From Synechococcus sp. UW140 (GTDB lineage: Bacteria; Cyanobacteriota; Cyanobacteriia; PCC-6307; Cyanobiaceae): DNA of 64,000 nucleotides. The position numbers and the translations under genes are program-made. Below are positions 25,748-33,955 of this stretch, one piece after another. Below the pieces are notes generated by a model, which was not told the DNA's origin, ran no database searches, and saw nothing but the letters and a program-made list of their open reading frames with translations. The stretch's first letter is position 1, and every line of letters begins with the position of its first letter. The stretch lies in assembly GCF_900474295.1 (NCBI RefSeq), contig NZ_UCOB01000014.1, positions 1 through 64,000 on the forward strand, in the 5' to 3' direction.

Positions 25748-25888
25748 CGATCCTCGTCGAGTGGAAACCTGGCGGGCGTTCTGACTGGCACCATCAAGGA
25801 AGAGGTGCATCACAGCTGCGGGACAGCGACGGATTCGCACCGTTCTTTCCCCGTTTCCTTCAGTGGCTGATCCCAACTGAAACCAGGT
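25748..25888 (-). promoter_or_regulatory. Cobalamin riboswitch upstream of hupE
   Basis: Minus-strand leader with the same core as the element at 13.1 kb: GGGAAAGAACGGTGCGAATCC, CGCTGTCCCGCAGCTGTGA, a variable arm and CAGTCAGAACGCCCGCC. The 3' part again has TCGACGAGGATCGA with the ribosome-binding GAGG in the loop, next to the ATG. High cobalamin should reduce cobalt import. Confidence 0.92.
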
Positions 25889-26053
25889 GATCAACTTATC
25901 AAATCACGGCCTTTTCCTAACCAAGGCACACCAGCCCTGCTTGTGACCATTCACCGCTGCCAGACAAGTGATCAAAGATTCAAGATGGACTGCCAGAGTG
26001 AGTTGGTGATCCTTAAGCCAAGGCAGCCAAATACCTTAAGAGCAAACTCAGAA

Positions 26054-26155
26054 TGATATTGATTAGCCTAGAAATGTGCCATCCAAACTGATCGACGAAT
26101 CAGAACAAAACTGAGCTGAACCACTGACACACAGCTGGTATTTTGATATTGATTA
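26054..26155. promoter_or_regulatory. Repeated TGATATTGATTA element upstream of hupE riboswitch
   Basis: TGATATTGATTA occurs at 26054-26065 and again at 26144-26155, in AT-rich DNA upstream of the hupE leader. It may be part of a promoter or a regulator site; it resembles loosely a Fur-family half-site but the match is not good enough to name a regulator. A short ATCAATCC tandem repeat follows at ~26177-26203. Confidence 0.35.
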
Positions 26156-26366
26156 ACTGATCAAACTGAAACCTAAATCAATCCATCAATCAATCCATCA
26201 ATCTCAAGATAACGCACAAGTCTGTGATGGCATTCCCCAATTGATCGCGATTGGCATGGCATCCAGAGGGATCTTGCAGGCCGAGGGTTCGTGGCCATTG
26301 GCATCGTGGCGATGGGGTACTGGTGTTCAGCTCATGGGCCTTTAAAACCAAGGGCGATGAGACATC

Positions 26367-26394
26367 AAAAAGCCCCTGACCAACGATCAGGGGC
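26367..26394 (-). terminator. Rho-independent terminator for petJ
   Basis: GCCCCTGA (26372-26379) pairs with TCAGGGGC (26387-26394), 7-nt loop; on the minus strand a T-run follows (26367-26371). It lies downstream of the cytochrome c6 gene. Confidence 0.85.
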
Positions 26395-26447
26395 ATCATG
26401 CTGAGAAGGATCGATCATCGCCAAGGGCGACGCAGATCAATCAAGAA

Positions 26448-26792
26448 TCAAGCCCAACCCTTGGAGGACTGTGACTCAACATAAGCTGCAACATCAGCAA
26501 TATCGTCAGCACTCAGCTTGCCGCCAAAAGCAGGCATACCGTTCTTGCCGTTGGTCACCTGATAAGCGATGGCTTCTTCGTGGCCCTCGTTGTAGCTGGT
26601 GAGATAAGACTTGAGGTCGTCTTGCTGAAGGGTGCGCTGGCCGTTAACGACGTTGCCTCCACCAATGTGGCAAGCAGCGCAGTTAGCCGAGAAGATCTGC
26701 TGTCCATGAGCAGCATCGGCAGCCATTGCAAAAGAAGGCGCCACAAGAGCGATCAGAGCAGCAAGGGCGATCGAGAACAGGTGTCTCATCAT
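26448..26792 (-). CDS. petJ: Cytochrome c6
   Basis: A 114-residue precursor: signal peptide ending near [10 protein letters not shown], then the mature ~89-residue monohaem cytochrome. CAACH is the haem attachment site, GMPAF supplies the axial Met, and [13 protein letters not shown] with the final Lys-Gly-Trp is typical of c6. It carries electrons in the thylakoid lumen from cytochrome b6f to photosystem I (or to oxidase). Two adjacent ATGs make the start ambiguous by one codon. A paralogue lies at 29715-30056. Own terminator at 26367-26394. Confidence 0.95.
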   Translation of the reverse strand: MMRHLFSIALAALIALVAPSFAMAADAAHGQQIFSANCAACHIGGGNVVNGQRTLQQDDLKSYLTSYNEGHEEAIAYQVTNGKNGMPAFGGKLSADDIADVAAYVESQSSKGWA

Positions 26793-26926
26793 CTAGGTAG
26801 GAAGACCTACCTTCTTTAATCGCCAATGTCCCAAAAAGCACAACCACCACTCGCATTCTTTACTTTCCTTTTGTGTCAAAAGAGCAAGCCTGCACCAGAC
26901 TGAGGGGTCAATGAACTGCACCAACC

Positions 26927-27409
26927 GTGAAGTGGCTCCATGCAGTTCTGATCGGGATTTTTGCCTTTGCCCTGATCTGCTGGCCAGCTCAAAGGGTTGA
27001 GGCATGCGTGGAGGGCCTTTCCTGGGGCATGCCCTTGGAACAAGTACGTGACCACCTCGGCCCTAGCCAACCAGTCGATGACGAGCAGACCCATCGCTTT
27101 GTTGCCAGCAATGTGCTGCTTGATCGTCTTCCCGTCTCCAGCGTCACGTTTGACCTCGACGAGACCCATGGCCTGCAGTCCCTGGCCTACGAGTTCGCCA
27201 TTGATGACATGAGCGAAGTGTTGGCTGGTCTTCGCGCAAGGCATGGCCAACCGCTCAGCACCAGTTCAGAAGACCAAGACCAAAGCGATCAGGTCTGGGT
27301 CTGGAATACAGGCGAAGACCTGATCACAGCCGTCAAGCACAGAAGTGCAGAACAGGAAAAGTTCCTGATCTCGTACCGACAAAGCAGGCTTCGCCCAGAA
27401 ACGCTCTAA
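26927..27409 (+). CDS. Secreted hypothetical protein
   Basis: A 160-residue protein from GTG 26927 with signal peptide KWLHAVLIGIFAFALICWPAQRVEA. The mature part starts CVEGLSWGMPLEQVRDHLG, a pattern seen in small exported or lipoprotein domains that begin with a conserved WGM turn, and ends with a strand FLISYRQSRL. No enzyme motif. It is divergent from petJ across a ~135-bp gap. Function unknown. Confidence 0.65.
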   Translation: MKWLHAVLIGIFAFALICWPAQRVEACVEGLSWGMPLEQVRDHLGPSQPVDDEQTHRFVASNVLLDRLPVSSVTFDLDETHGLQSLAYEFAIDDMSEVLAGLRARHGQPLSTSSEDQDQSDQVWVWNTGEDLITAVKHRSAEQEKFLISYRQSRLRPETL

Positions 27410-27816
27410 AGCCACCATTGCTAATGCAAAGCAAGTGATGCTGCCCAGCAAGCATCGATAGGTCGAACAAGATGCCTCAAGCGCATGGCAATCATGCTGA
27501 TAGGCAGCAACAAATCCGCAGGAGCACACCAAACAGGGGTATCGGCATTGCGTCTGTGATGTCGATCAACGATTGATCACTGTTCCAATGGAGATTTCGA
27601 AGCCAACCGCGAAAACTCCTAGTTCAATAGATTGAGACTAAATACAGTCAACACGAAGTGATTAGGCAGGGATGCCAACACAACTCAAGACCAAGTCATC
27701 AGGCGCCAGTGCACCATTGCAGTACACTGGGATTCTGCAAGTGGCCCAGACTTGATCCACGTGAAGTTGACGAGCCGGATCCCACCTCCCTCTTCTGATT
27801 TGCACCAATCAGGACA
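27410..27816. other. Intergenic region, nothing recognised
   Basis: About 400 bp between convergent genes without a credible ORF, repeat or clear terminator. Confidence 0.4.
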
Positions 27817-28047
27817 TCAATCCAAAAGAGGTTTCGCCTGGAAATTCCAGTGTTCCTCATCCTCAAGCCAAAGCTCCCACACAAATTGTTTGCCCCTGCG
27901 GGTGGAAAGCTTGCCGCCGAAACCAGCAGGAGAGGCGCAATAGAGATCGGTGATGGCGTTAGCAGGCTCACCCTCTCGGGTGAACAGGTCAGTCACCCGA
28001 TGCCCTAACCGTTCGGATAGATCGGCTTTGAGGTCATCCAACGTCAT
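27817..28047 (-). CDS. Hypothetical protein, third gene after rsmE
   Basis: A 76-residue soluble protein, starting MTLDDLKADLSERLGHRV and containing a Gly/Lys/Trp-rich C-terminal half (FVWELWLEDEEHWNF). No known domain. The ATG overlaps the end of the upstream gene by 14 bp, so it is probably the last member of the rsmE operon. Confidence 0.6.
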   Translation of the reverse strand: MTLDDLKADLSERLGHRVTDLFTREGEPANAITDLYCASPAGFGGKLSTRRGKQFVWELWLEDEEHWNFQAKPLLD

Positions 28048-28360
28048 CAGGTTTTACCGAAAAATCCAGAATGAGATCACCGTGGTCATCCCGGCTGATC
28101 ACAAAGCCGAAACCATCGAGACTGCCACTCCATACACCCTGGTCAGGGTCGCAATCAAGCCCCTGCTGTTGCTCCACGGTGTGATCAAACAGCTGTTGAA
28201 AACAATGGCCGGCAACAACCGCCGCCTGCTGCTCATCCATCTCGTCAAGCTCGTGTGACGCGACCGAACACCCCTCCAGGAGCTCGGCATCAATCACATT
28301 GCCAACGCCCAAATCGGCAACGAGGGCCTCCAGGGCTGCGAGGTTCTTCGTTTCAAGCAT
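28034..28360 (-). CDS. Hypothetical acidic protein, second gene after rsmE
   Basis: A 108-residue acidic protein with no recognised domain. It has a helical N-terminal half (LAALEALVADLG, VVAGHCFQQLFDHTVEQQQ) and a C-terminal strand pair ending DLILDFSVKPDD. It starts 14 bp after rsmE and overlaps the following gene. Confidence 0.6.
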   Translation of the reverse strand: MLETKNLAALEALVADLGVGNVIDAELLEGCSVASHELDEMDEQQAAVVAGHCFQQLFDHTVEQQQGLDCDPDQGVWSGSLDGFGFVISRDDHGDLILDFSVKPDDVG

Positions 28361-28374
28361 GGGTTAATCATCGC

Positions 28375-29109
28375 TTAGCGGCAGCCACAAACGCGACCAG
28401 GAAGCACCTGGGCAAGCACCGTGGTGAGCGCAGTATCCACACTGAAGGTGCGAACACCAAGGTGAACTGGCTTGGCCACCACCGATTGGGCGAGGTCAAG
28501 CTCAAAAGGCACAAATCCACCTTCGGGGCCGATCATCACAACCGCCGGTTGAGCCAAGTGATCTGCCAGAGAGATTGGAGCCCCCATCTCAGCGATCCAA
28601 CAGGGGCGGCCTGCACACAGATCCACCAGTTCATCTTCCACAAAGGGGCGGAAACGCTGATGCAAATGCACCCGAGGGGGCTGGGTGTCACGTGCGCGTT
28701 CCAAGCCAGACAGCAACGCCTGTTCGATTTTTTTAGGCCTCAACAGTGGGCTTTGCCAGTAACTCTTATCCACCCTGGCGCTGTTGATCAGATGCAGGTT
28801 CTCCACCCCAAACTCGGCAACCGTGCGAAGGATTCGTCGCAACATCTTCGGCCTGGGCAACGCCAGAACAATGTCGAAACAATGACGTGGCGGGGGTAAC
28901 CCTTCGAGCTGCACCGTCAAGATCACGGCGTTCTGCTCAATGGACTGAACCACAGCCTCGCCGACCCGCCCATCTAGAATGCCAACCCTGAAGGCATCAC
29001 CAACGCTGGCCCTGAGCACACCAATCAGATGGGCAGCGCGATGATCAGAAATCAGCACCCGCTCGGCGTCGAGCCAATGGTCTCGCTGATGCAGCAGAAC
29101 AATGTTCAT
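28375..29109 (-). CDS. rsmE: 16S rRNA m3U1498 methyltransferase RsmE
   Basis: A 244-residue SPOUT methyltransferase. The N-terminal PUA-like domain (HLIGVLRASVGDAFRVGIL) is followed by the SPOUT knot region: ALPRPKMLRRILRTVAEFGVENLHLI, VMIGPEGGFVPFEL and LGVRTFSVDTAL. The usual LRVETAL is FSVDTAL here. It methylates U1498 of 16S rRNA using S-adenosylmethionine. Two small hypothetical genes follow in the operon. Confidence 0.92.
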   Translation of the reverse strand: MNIVLLHQRDHWLDAERVLISDHRAAHLIGVLRASVGDAFRVGILDGRVGEAVVQSIEQNAVILTVQLEGLPPPRHCFDIVLALPRPKMLRRILRTVAEFGVENLHLINSARVDKSYWQSPLLRPKKIEQALLSGLERARDTQPPRVHLHQRFRPFVEDELVDLCAGRPCWIAEMGAPISLADHLAQPAVVMIGPEGGFVPFELDLAQSVVAKPVHLGVRTFSVDTALTTVLAQVLPGRVCGCR

Positions 29110-29258
29110 GCGAGCACGAGAAGACTGCTGGGAGCAGCAGCCAGGCTAGGTGGCCTCGATGCTTGCTCGAACTAAAACCAAGGTCAAACCTGGACGCAAT
29201 CGAAGCTGGCTGGCGAGGGGCCAACGACACTGAAGAGAGCCCCTCAAAGCCAAGGCGC

Positions 29259-29660
29259 ATGACCACAATCGAATGCCGCTATACCGGCAATCTGCATTGC
29301 GATGCCCGACACGGCCCATCAGGCCAGCAGCTGCAGACCGATGCACCAAAGGATCACGACGGCCTGGGGCAAACGTTTTCTCCCACGGACTTGTTGGCCA
29401 CAGCCTTGGGAACTTGCGTGCTCACGGTGATCGGCATCACCGCGAAACGTCGTCAATGGAATGTGGAGGGAGCTAGCGCCAGGGTGACCAAAATGATGAC
29501 CTCAGAGGGGCCGCGCAAGATTGCATGCCTCAAGGTCGACGTGCACCTACCCCAGCATTGTTCCCCGGATCAACGTCGATTGATGATGCGCATGGCCGAA
29601 GACTGTCCGGTCAAACGCAATCTGGAGGGAGCGCTGAACATCGAGCTGAACTGGACTTGA
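29259..29660 (+). CDS. OsmC-family peroxiredoxin-like protein
   Basis: A 133-residue protein from ATG 29259. OsmC/Ohr-fold features include TFSPTDLLATALGTCVLTVIG with the first catalytic Cys and MAEDCPVKRNLEG with the second. These use paired cysteines to reduce organic hydroperoxides. It is of the YhfA/OsmC-like subgroup rather than Ohr proper. Convergent with the second cytochrome c6 gene. Confidence 0.88.
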   Translation: MTTIECRYTGNLHCDARHGPSGQQLQTDAPKDHDGLGQTFSPTDLLATALGTCVLTVIGITAKRRQWNVEGASARVTKMMTSEGPRKIACLKVDVHLPQHCSPDQRRLMMRMAEDCPVKRNLEGALNIELNWT

Positions 29661-29714
29661 CCAGCACTCCATCATCGGCATTGGCTTGATCCCAATGGCT
29701 CTGAAGGCAAGCCG

Positions 29715-30056
29715 TCAGCTCCAGCCGTTGCTGGCCTGATCTTCTACGTAAGCCGCCACATCCGAGATCTGGTTCTCGGTGAGGGTGTCGATGAAGGCAG
29801 GCATTTCGTTCAGGCCGTAGGTGACCTGAGCCACAATGGCGCTCTCATGGCCGTTGTTGTATTGAGCGAGATACGACTTGAGGTCTTCCTGCTTCAGGGT
29901 GTGCTCAGCATTAATAATGTTGCCGCCGCCAGCGTGACAAGCGGCGCAATTGGCTGAAAACACTCTGGCCCCACTCGCAGCATCACCAGCGAAGGCATAC
30001 GTGGGTGCCCAGATCAAAACGAAAAGAGCAGCGACGACAGACAAAAGAGCTCGCAT
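29715..30056 (-). CDS. Second cytochrome c6-like protein
   Basis: A 113-residue precursor from ATG 30056 (a TTG two codons upstream is possible). Signal peptide ends near YAFA|GDAAS; CAACH binds haem and EMPAF supplies the axial Met. It is close in sequence to petJ (both end in xAxYVExQxSxGW-like residues) but differs around the Met: NEMPAFIDTL instead of [10 protein letters not shown]. Probably a paralogue with a changed redox potential or partner. Confidence 0.9.
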   Translation of the reverse strand: MRALLSVVAALFVLIWAPTYAFAGDAASGARVFSANCAACHAGGGNIINAEHTLKQEDLKSYLAQYNNGHESAIVAQVTYGLNEMPAFIDTLTENQISDVAAYVEDQASNGWS

Positions 30057-30172
30057 CGGCAACTTTTAATCACACGATCCATTCTCATCGTCATCGGCGA
30101 TTGGAGTCAGCCTGGCGTGCAGATCGTCATATCCCCCTTGCATCAGCCAAGAGGACCCTGCTTCGGATCAGA

Positions 30173-30493
30173 TCAGTGACTGGTGTGGCTCCCATGATTG
30201 TGGGCCGAACAAGGCATCCACTGATCACCCATCTGATGCGCACCTTTGCAGCCGAAGTGAACAGCCGCGGCCTCCGCTTCTTCACGGGTGGGATACATGG
30301 CCTTGATACCGGTGGCAGAGGGGCTCACCTCAGCCTGGGGATCCATGGAAAGCTCCACACCACTGTGGTCGTCACCGGAAACGTGATGGGCGAATGCCCC
30401 ACCACCGAGAGCGGACAGTGCTGTTAAGGCCGCAACACAGCCCAAATGCTTCCAGGTGGTTCGATTGAGGAAAACAGGCACAGATCGATCCAC
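30173..30493 (-). CDS. DUF3721 secreted protein with His-rich tail
   Basis: A 106-residue protein with an N-terminal hydrophobic signal (GCVAALTALSALGGGAFA), a His/Asp-rich start of the mature part (HHVSGDDHSG), the DUF3721 domain (EEAEAAAVHFGCKGAHQMGD, WMPCS) and a His-rich end (HNHGSHTSH). It lies 80 bp downstream of the manganese-type permease gene on the same strand. The two Cys and many His make metal binding plausible; function is not established. Confidence 0.8.
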   Translation of the reverse strand: MDRSVPVFLNRTTWKHLGCVAALTALSALGGGAFAHHVSGDDHSGVELSMDPQAEVSPSATGIKAMYPTREEAEAAAVHFGCKGAHQMGDQWMPCSAHNHGSHTSH

Positions 30494-30574
30494 GTTGATA
30501 GAAGGTGATAGCGGCGGTCATGCTGACTGCCAGGGCCCAGAGGCCACCGATATCCACATTCTAATGGCGCAGCC

Positions 30575-31444
30575 TCAACCTGGCAAAGAGGGCTGACGGC
30601 GAAGAATGCCGTGATGCGGTGCGAACAGAAAAGCCAGCACAAACAAACCGGTCTGAACCAGCACGATGCATCCCGCTGGAGAACGATCGCTCCAATAGCT
30701 AACGAACACTCCCACAACACTGGAAATCACACTGCTGGCAACGGCCAAAAGCGTCATGCGATCGAAGCGATCAGTGAGCAGATAGGCGGTGGCGCCTGGT
30801 GTTACGAGCATGGCCACCACAAGGATGATCCCGACTGTTTGCAGACCTGCGACCGCCGCCAGAGACAGAATGGACAACAACAGGTAGTGAAGCAAGCCGG
30901 TATTGATCCCAATGGAGCGCGCATGGGTGGGATCAAAACAAAACATCAGCAGATCTCGACGGAACAGCAGCAACACCGCAAACACCACCATCGAAATCAG
31001 CAGGGTCTGCTGAATGTCGGCATTGGAAATACCCAGCACGTTGCCGAACAGGATGTGGAAGAGGTCGATATTGCTCCGCACGTTTGACACCAAGACGAGT
31101 CCGAGCGCGAAGAAACCGGTAAAGACAAGGCCGATCACGGTGTCTTCCTTGATGCGCGATTTCTGTTGGACAAAGCCGATTGTGGCCACAGAGCCCACCC
31201 CGAACACAAACGCCCCTAGGGAGAAGGGAAGCCCAAGGGCATAGGCCAGCACCACCCCAGGAAGCACCGCATGGGAGACGGCATCACCCATGAGGGCCCA
31301 CCCCTTCAGGGTCATGTAGCAGGAGAGCAAGCCGCACACCGAGCCAACCAAGGCACTGATGCACAGGGCACGCACCATGAATTCATGGCGGAGAGGCTCC
31401 AGCACCCAATCGATCAGCACCCACCACTCCAGGACACCTGGCAA
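30575..31444 (-). CDS. mntB: Manganese-type ABC transporter permease MntB
   Basis: A 289-residue ABC-3 family permease with about eight membrane segments and the signatures MTLKGWALMGDAVSHAVLPG and AVAGLQTVGIILVVAMLVTPGA. It pairs with the MntC- and MntA-like genes at 32-33.75 kb, from which it is separated by 583 bp; the usual order is mntCAB without a gap. Best match is to the manganese branch, consistent with MntC next door. The DUF3721 gene follows. Confidence 0.85.
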   Translation of the reverse strand: MPGVLEWWVLIDWVLEPLRHEFMVRALCISALVGSVCGLLSCYMTLKGWALMGDAVSHAVLPGVVLAYALGLPFSLGAFVFGVGSVATIGFVQQKSRIKEDTVIGLVFTGFFALGLVLVSNVRSNIDLFHILFGNVLGISNADIQQTLLISMVVFAVLLLFRRDLLMFCFDPTHARSIGINTGLLHYLLLSILSLAAVAGLQTVGIILVVAMLVTPGATAYLLTDRFDRMTLLAVASSVISSVVGVFVSYWSDRSPAGCIVLVQTGLFVLAFLFAPHHGILRRQPSLPG

Positions 31445-32027
31445 GTCTCTCAGGACGAAGCAACAATGCCGTCAAGCAATAGCGACAAGCAATGGCAGGG
31501 CGACAAACCCGCCACAGCTCGAACCAATCAGTCGGCCACGCCCACCGAGCCGCGCTCTGTTGCAGGCCTGAAATCGGGCCGCTGGCGACGCTGCTCAACG
31601 CAGCCGCAGCCAAGAGATTCAGAAAGGAGTCATCACGCAATACGAGCAAGAGCTCCGCTCACCACGGGCCTCATCATTCCGAACTGCACAACAGCAGAAC
31701 ATCGCAACGCGAAAAAAGACAAGCCACTAGCACGCATCAAGCAACCTTGAATGAGTACTTTGACCTAACTTTGGACGCCTAACGAAATTTCATGAAGTTG
31801 TGTGCTTTTATATTTAAGCCGTCCGCCTATGCATCAATGATCTTCTTTGCGGGAACTTTAGTAGCCACAACTACCGTCGCATTTGTATTTGTCATGCGCT
31901 CGATTTTAAAAGAGCTTGATATAAAGCTTTCTCTTCCATCCCTTCCTTCAATCAGCCTTCCTTTCACGAAGCGTTCAGTTCAGTCCGCCAATATCTGAGC
32001 AGCCCATCCCCACGCCATCAGTTCTAT
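31445..32027. other. Insertion-like gap between mntA and mntB
   Basis: 583 bp separate the ATPase and permease genes. The part nearest mntB (31445-31790) holds only poor ORFs and is followed by a lower-GC segment with the small plus-strand ORF at 31792. Confidence 0.5.
31792..31998 (+). CDS. Small single-pass membrane protein in the mnt gap
   Basis: A 68-residue ORF with a central hydrophobic segment (YASMIFFAGTLVATTTVAFVFVM) and a Ser/Pro-rich tail (LSLPSLPSISLPF). It is on the strand opposite the transporter genes and its DNA is AT-richer than the surroundings. No family recognised; it could be a recent insertion. Confidence 0.45.
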   Translation: MKLCAFIFKPSAYASMIFFAGTLVATTTVAFVFVMRSILKELDIKLSLPSLPSISLPFTKRSVQSANI

Positions 32028-32795
32028 CTAAGGACGACTATCAGAGTCAGCCTTGCTGTTGCCGGTGAGCAGATCAGGGGGAACACCACCAAAGGTGAGT
32101 GAGAGATTTTCGGAGGTAAAAACCTCCGAAGTCTCGCCGTAGGCAAGAACGGTTTTGTTGATCAACACCACCAGATCACAAAACTCACGCACATGGCTGA
32201 GGTCATGGGTGGAGATCAGAATGGTGCGCCCCTCACTGCGAAACTGCAGGAAAAGATCAGCCATCAACTTCTCGGTGCGCACATCCACGCCGTTGAAGGG
32301 CTCATCAAGCAGGAGCACCGAGGCCCCCTGAGCGATGGCACGGGCAAGAAACGCTCGCTTGCGCTGACCACCAGACAACGCCCCGATGGGACGATCACGG
32401 AGAGGGAGCAAGTCCACTTGGGAGAGGGCCTCCCGCACGGCAACGCGGTCCGCACGGGCTGGAATCCGCAGCAGATTCATGGCGCCATAGCGACCCATCA
32501 TCACAACGTCCCACACCGAGACCGGGAAGTTGTTATCGATGCCTTCGCTCTGAGGAACGTAGGCAACGGCCTGCTCCCGCTGAGCCTCCGCCACAGTCAA
32601 GCCATTGATGCGAATTCGACCACGGGATGGGCGCACGAATCCTGTCAGTGCCTTGAACAAGGTGGATTTACCTGAACCATTCATTCCCACCAAGCCACAG
32701 ATGCAACCGGCGGGCAGCACCAGCGACGCGTCGTGAAGCGCCACCGTGGCGTTGTAGTTCACGCAAAGGTGGTCGGCCTCGATTCGCATCGTCAT
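32028..32795 (-). CDS. mntA: Manganese-type ABC transporter ATPase MntA
   Basis: A 255-residue ABC ATPase: Walker A GMNGSGKST, Q-loop AYVPQSEG, signature LSGGQRKRAFLARA, Walker B VLLLDEPFNGVD, switch ISTHDLSH. It belongs with the MntC-like protein 2 bp upstream. It energises manganese import; co-located with mntB in the same direction. Confidence 0.9.
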   Translation of the reverse strand: MTMRIEADHLCVNYNATVALHDASLVLPAGCICGLVGMNGSGKSTLFKALTGFVRPSRGRIRINGLTVAEAQREQAVAYVPQSEGIDNNFPVSVWDVVMMGRYGAMNLLRIPARADRVAVREALSQVDLLPLRDRPIGALSGGQRKRAFLARAIAQGASVLLLDEPFNGVDVRTEKLMADLFLQFRSEGRTILISTHDLSHVREFCDLVVLINKTVLAYGETSEVFTSENLSLTFGGVPPDLLTGNSKADSDSRP

Positions 32796-32797
32796 GG

Positions 32798-33751
32798 CTA
32801 CTGACCCTGCGGACTGAGACCCTTGCGGATGAGTCTCACATTGTGCCGCTGCAATTCCAGCAGCGTGGGGGCCGGTCCGTTGTGTTCCGAAAGAGAGTCG
32901 ACGTAAAAGGTGCCTCCGAAGCGGACTCCGGCAGCGGACGCAACCTGCCGCTGAACTTTGTCGCTGACAGTGCTTTCACAGAACACCGCAGGCACCTCGG
33001 ACGTCCGCACCGTTTCGATCAGCCTGGCCATGCGCTTGGGAGTGGCCTGGGTCTCGGCATTAACGGGCCAGAGATAGGCCTCTTCCAGGCCATAGTCTTT
33101 GGCCAGATAACTAAAGGCGCCTTCACAGGTCACCAGCAAACGTTGACGCTCGGGCAGTGCATCTAAGGAGGATCGCAGCTCGCGATCAAGCTGTTGCAAC
33201 TGCTGCTTATAGACCTCACCATTGCGACGGAAGCTCTCTTCCCCGGCGGGATCCAATCCGGAAAAGGCGGCAACAATCCGATCCACGTACTGCTGGGCCC
33301 GTTGGGGAGACATCCAGGCGTGGGGATTGGGACGACCTGCATAGGCATCCCCTTCAATCAACAAGGGCTCAATCCCCTGGGTGAGCGTGACGGTGGGAAC
33401 ATCTCCAGCGGCGGCGGTGAATCGTTTGGCCCAAAGTTCAAGACCCAAACCATTCTCGAGAATCAGCTGCGCTGAAGCTGCCTTCTCCAGATCACTGGGA
33501 GTGGGTTCATAGCCATGAATTTCAGCACCCTGCTTGGTGATGGAATGCACCTGCAGTCGGTCTCCGGCCACATTGCGGGCCATGTCGGCAAGAACGGTGA
33601 ACGTGGTCAGCACCACCGGCCGGCTATCAGCAGGTCCACTCTGCTGACCCTGAGGAGAGCGGCAAGCGGTAGTGACCAGAAAGGCCAGCAGCGAAAGAGC
33701 CGTCAACGACCTCGCAAACCTCAGAGCAGGGATGGTTAGCACCGAGTCCAA
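32798..33751 (-). CDS. mntC: Manganese-binding lipoprotein MntC
   Basis: A 317-residue cluster A-I binding protein with a lipoprotein-like N-terminus (LLAFLVTTAC). MntC-type features are EIHGYEPTPSDL and NPHAWMSP (metal His), TCEGAFSYLAKDYGL, YLWPVNAE, FCESTVS and FYVDSL. The Cys pair (TCEGAF and VFCEST) fits the disulfide described for cyanobacterial MntC. There is no His-rich loop. Start is a TTG at 33751. Upstream DNA has strong inverted repeats (33821-33882). Confidence 0.9.
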   Translation of the reverse strand: MDSVLTIPALRFARSLTALSLLAFLVTTACRSPQGQQSGPADSRPVVLTTFTVLADMARNVAGDRLQVHSITKQGAEIHGYEPTPSDLEKAASAQLILENGLGLELWAKRFTAAAGDVPTVTLTQGIEPLLIEGDAYAGRPNPHAWMSPQRAQQYVDRIVAAFSGLDPAGEESFRRNGEVYKQQLQQLDRELRSSLDALPERQRLLVTCEGAFSYLAKDYGLEEAYLWPVNAETQATPKRMARLIETVRTSEVPAVFCESTVSDKVQRQVASAAGVRFGGTFYVDSLSEHNGPAPTLLELQRHNVRLIRKGLSPQGQ

Positions 33752-33820
33752 AATGGATACTAGAAGACCGAGAACCGCTTGGCGAGCGCGGACGAGACGC
33801 TTACGACACGGATTCGTAAC

Positions 33821-33909
33821 GCAATAGTGTTACAACCGTGCCACTATTGCAAACCTCAGGCCAGGCCTGGCCTGAGGTTTGCGAGTCGGAGGAGGTTTGC
33901 GAGTCGGAG
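33821..33909. repeat. Inverted and direct repeats upstream of mntC
   Basis: Three nested signals: GCAATAGTG (33821-33829) with CACTATTGC (33842-33850); a perfect 34-nt palindrome at 33849-33882 (17-bp arms, no spacer); and an 18-bp direct repeat of GAGGTTTGCGAGTCGGA (33874-33890 and 33892-33908). They lie between the membrane-protein gene and mntC, both minus-strand, so they may terminate the former, regulate the latter, or both. Confidence 0.75.
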
Positions 33910-33955
33910 ACGGTCATCAAGGCTTGAGTTTCAAGTTGAGATCGCGCTTCGGATC

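Noticed and set aside
25745-25894. Upstream extension of the hupE ORF
   Set aside because: These 50 codons run through the cobalamin riboswitch; the ATG at 25744 has the ribosome-binding site.
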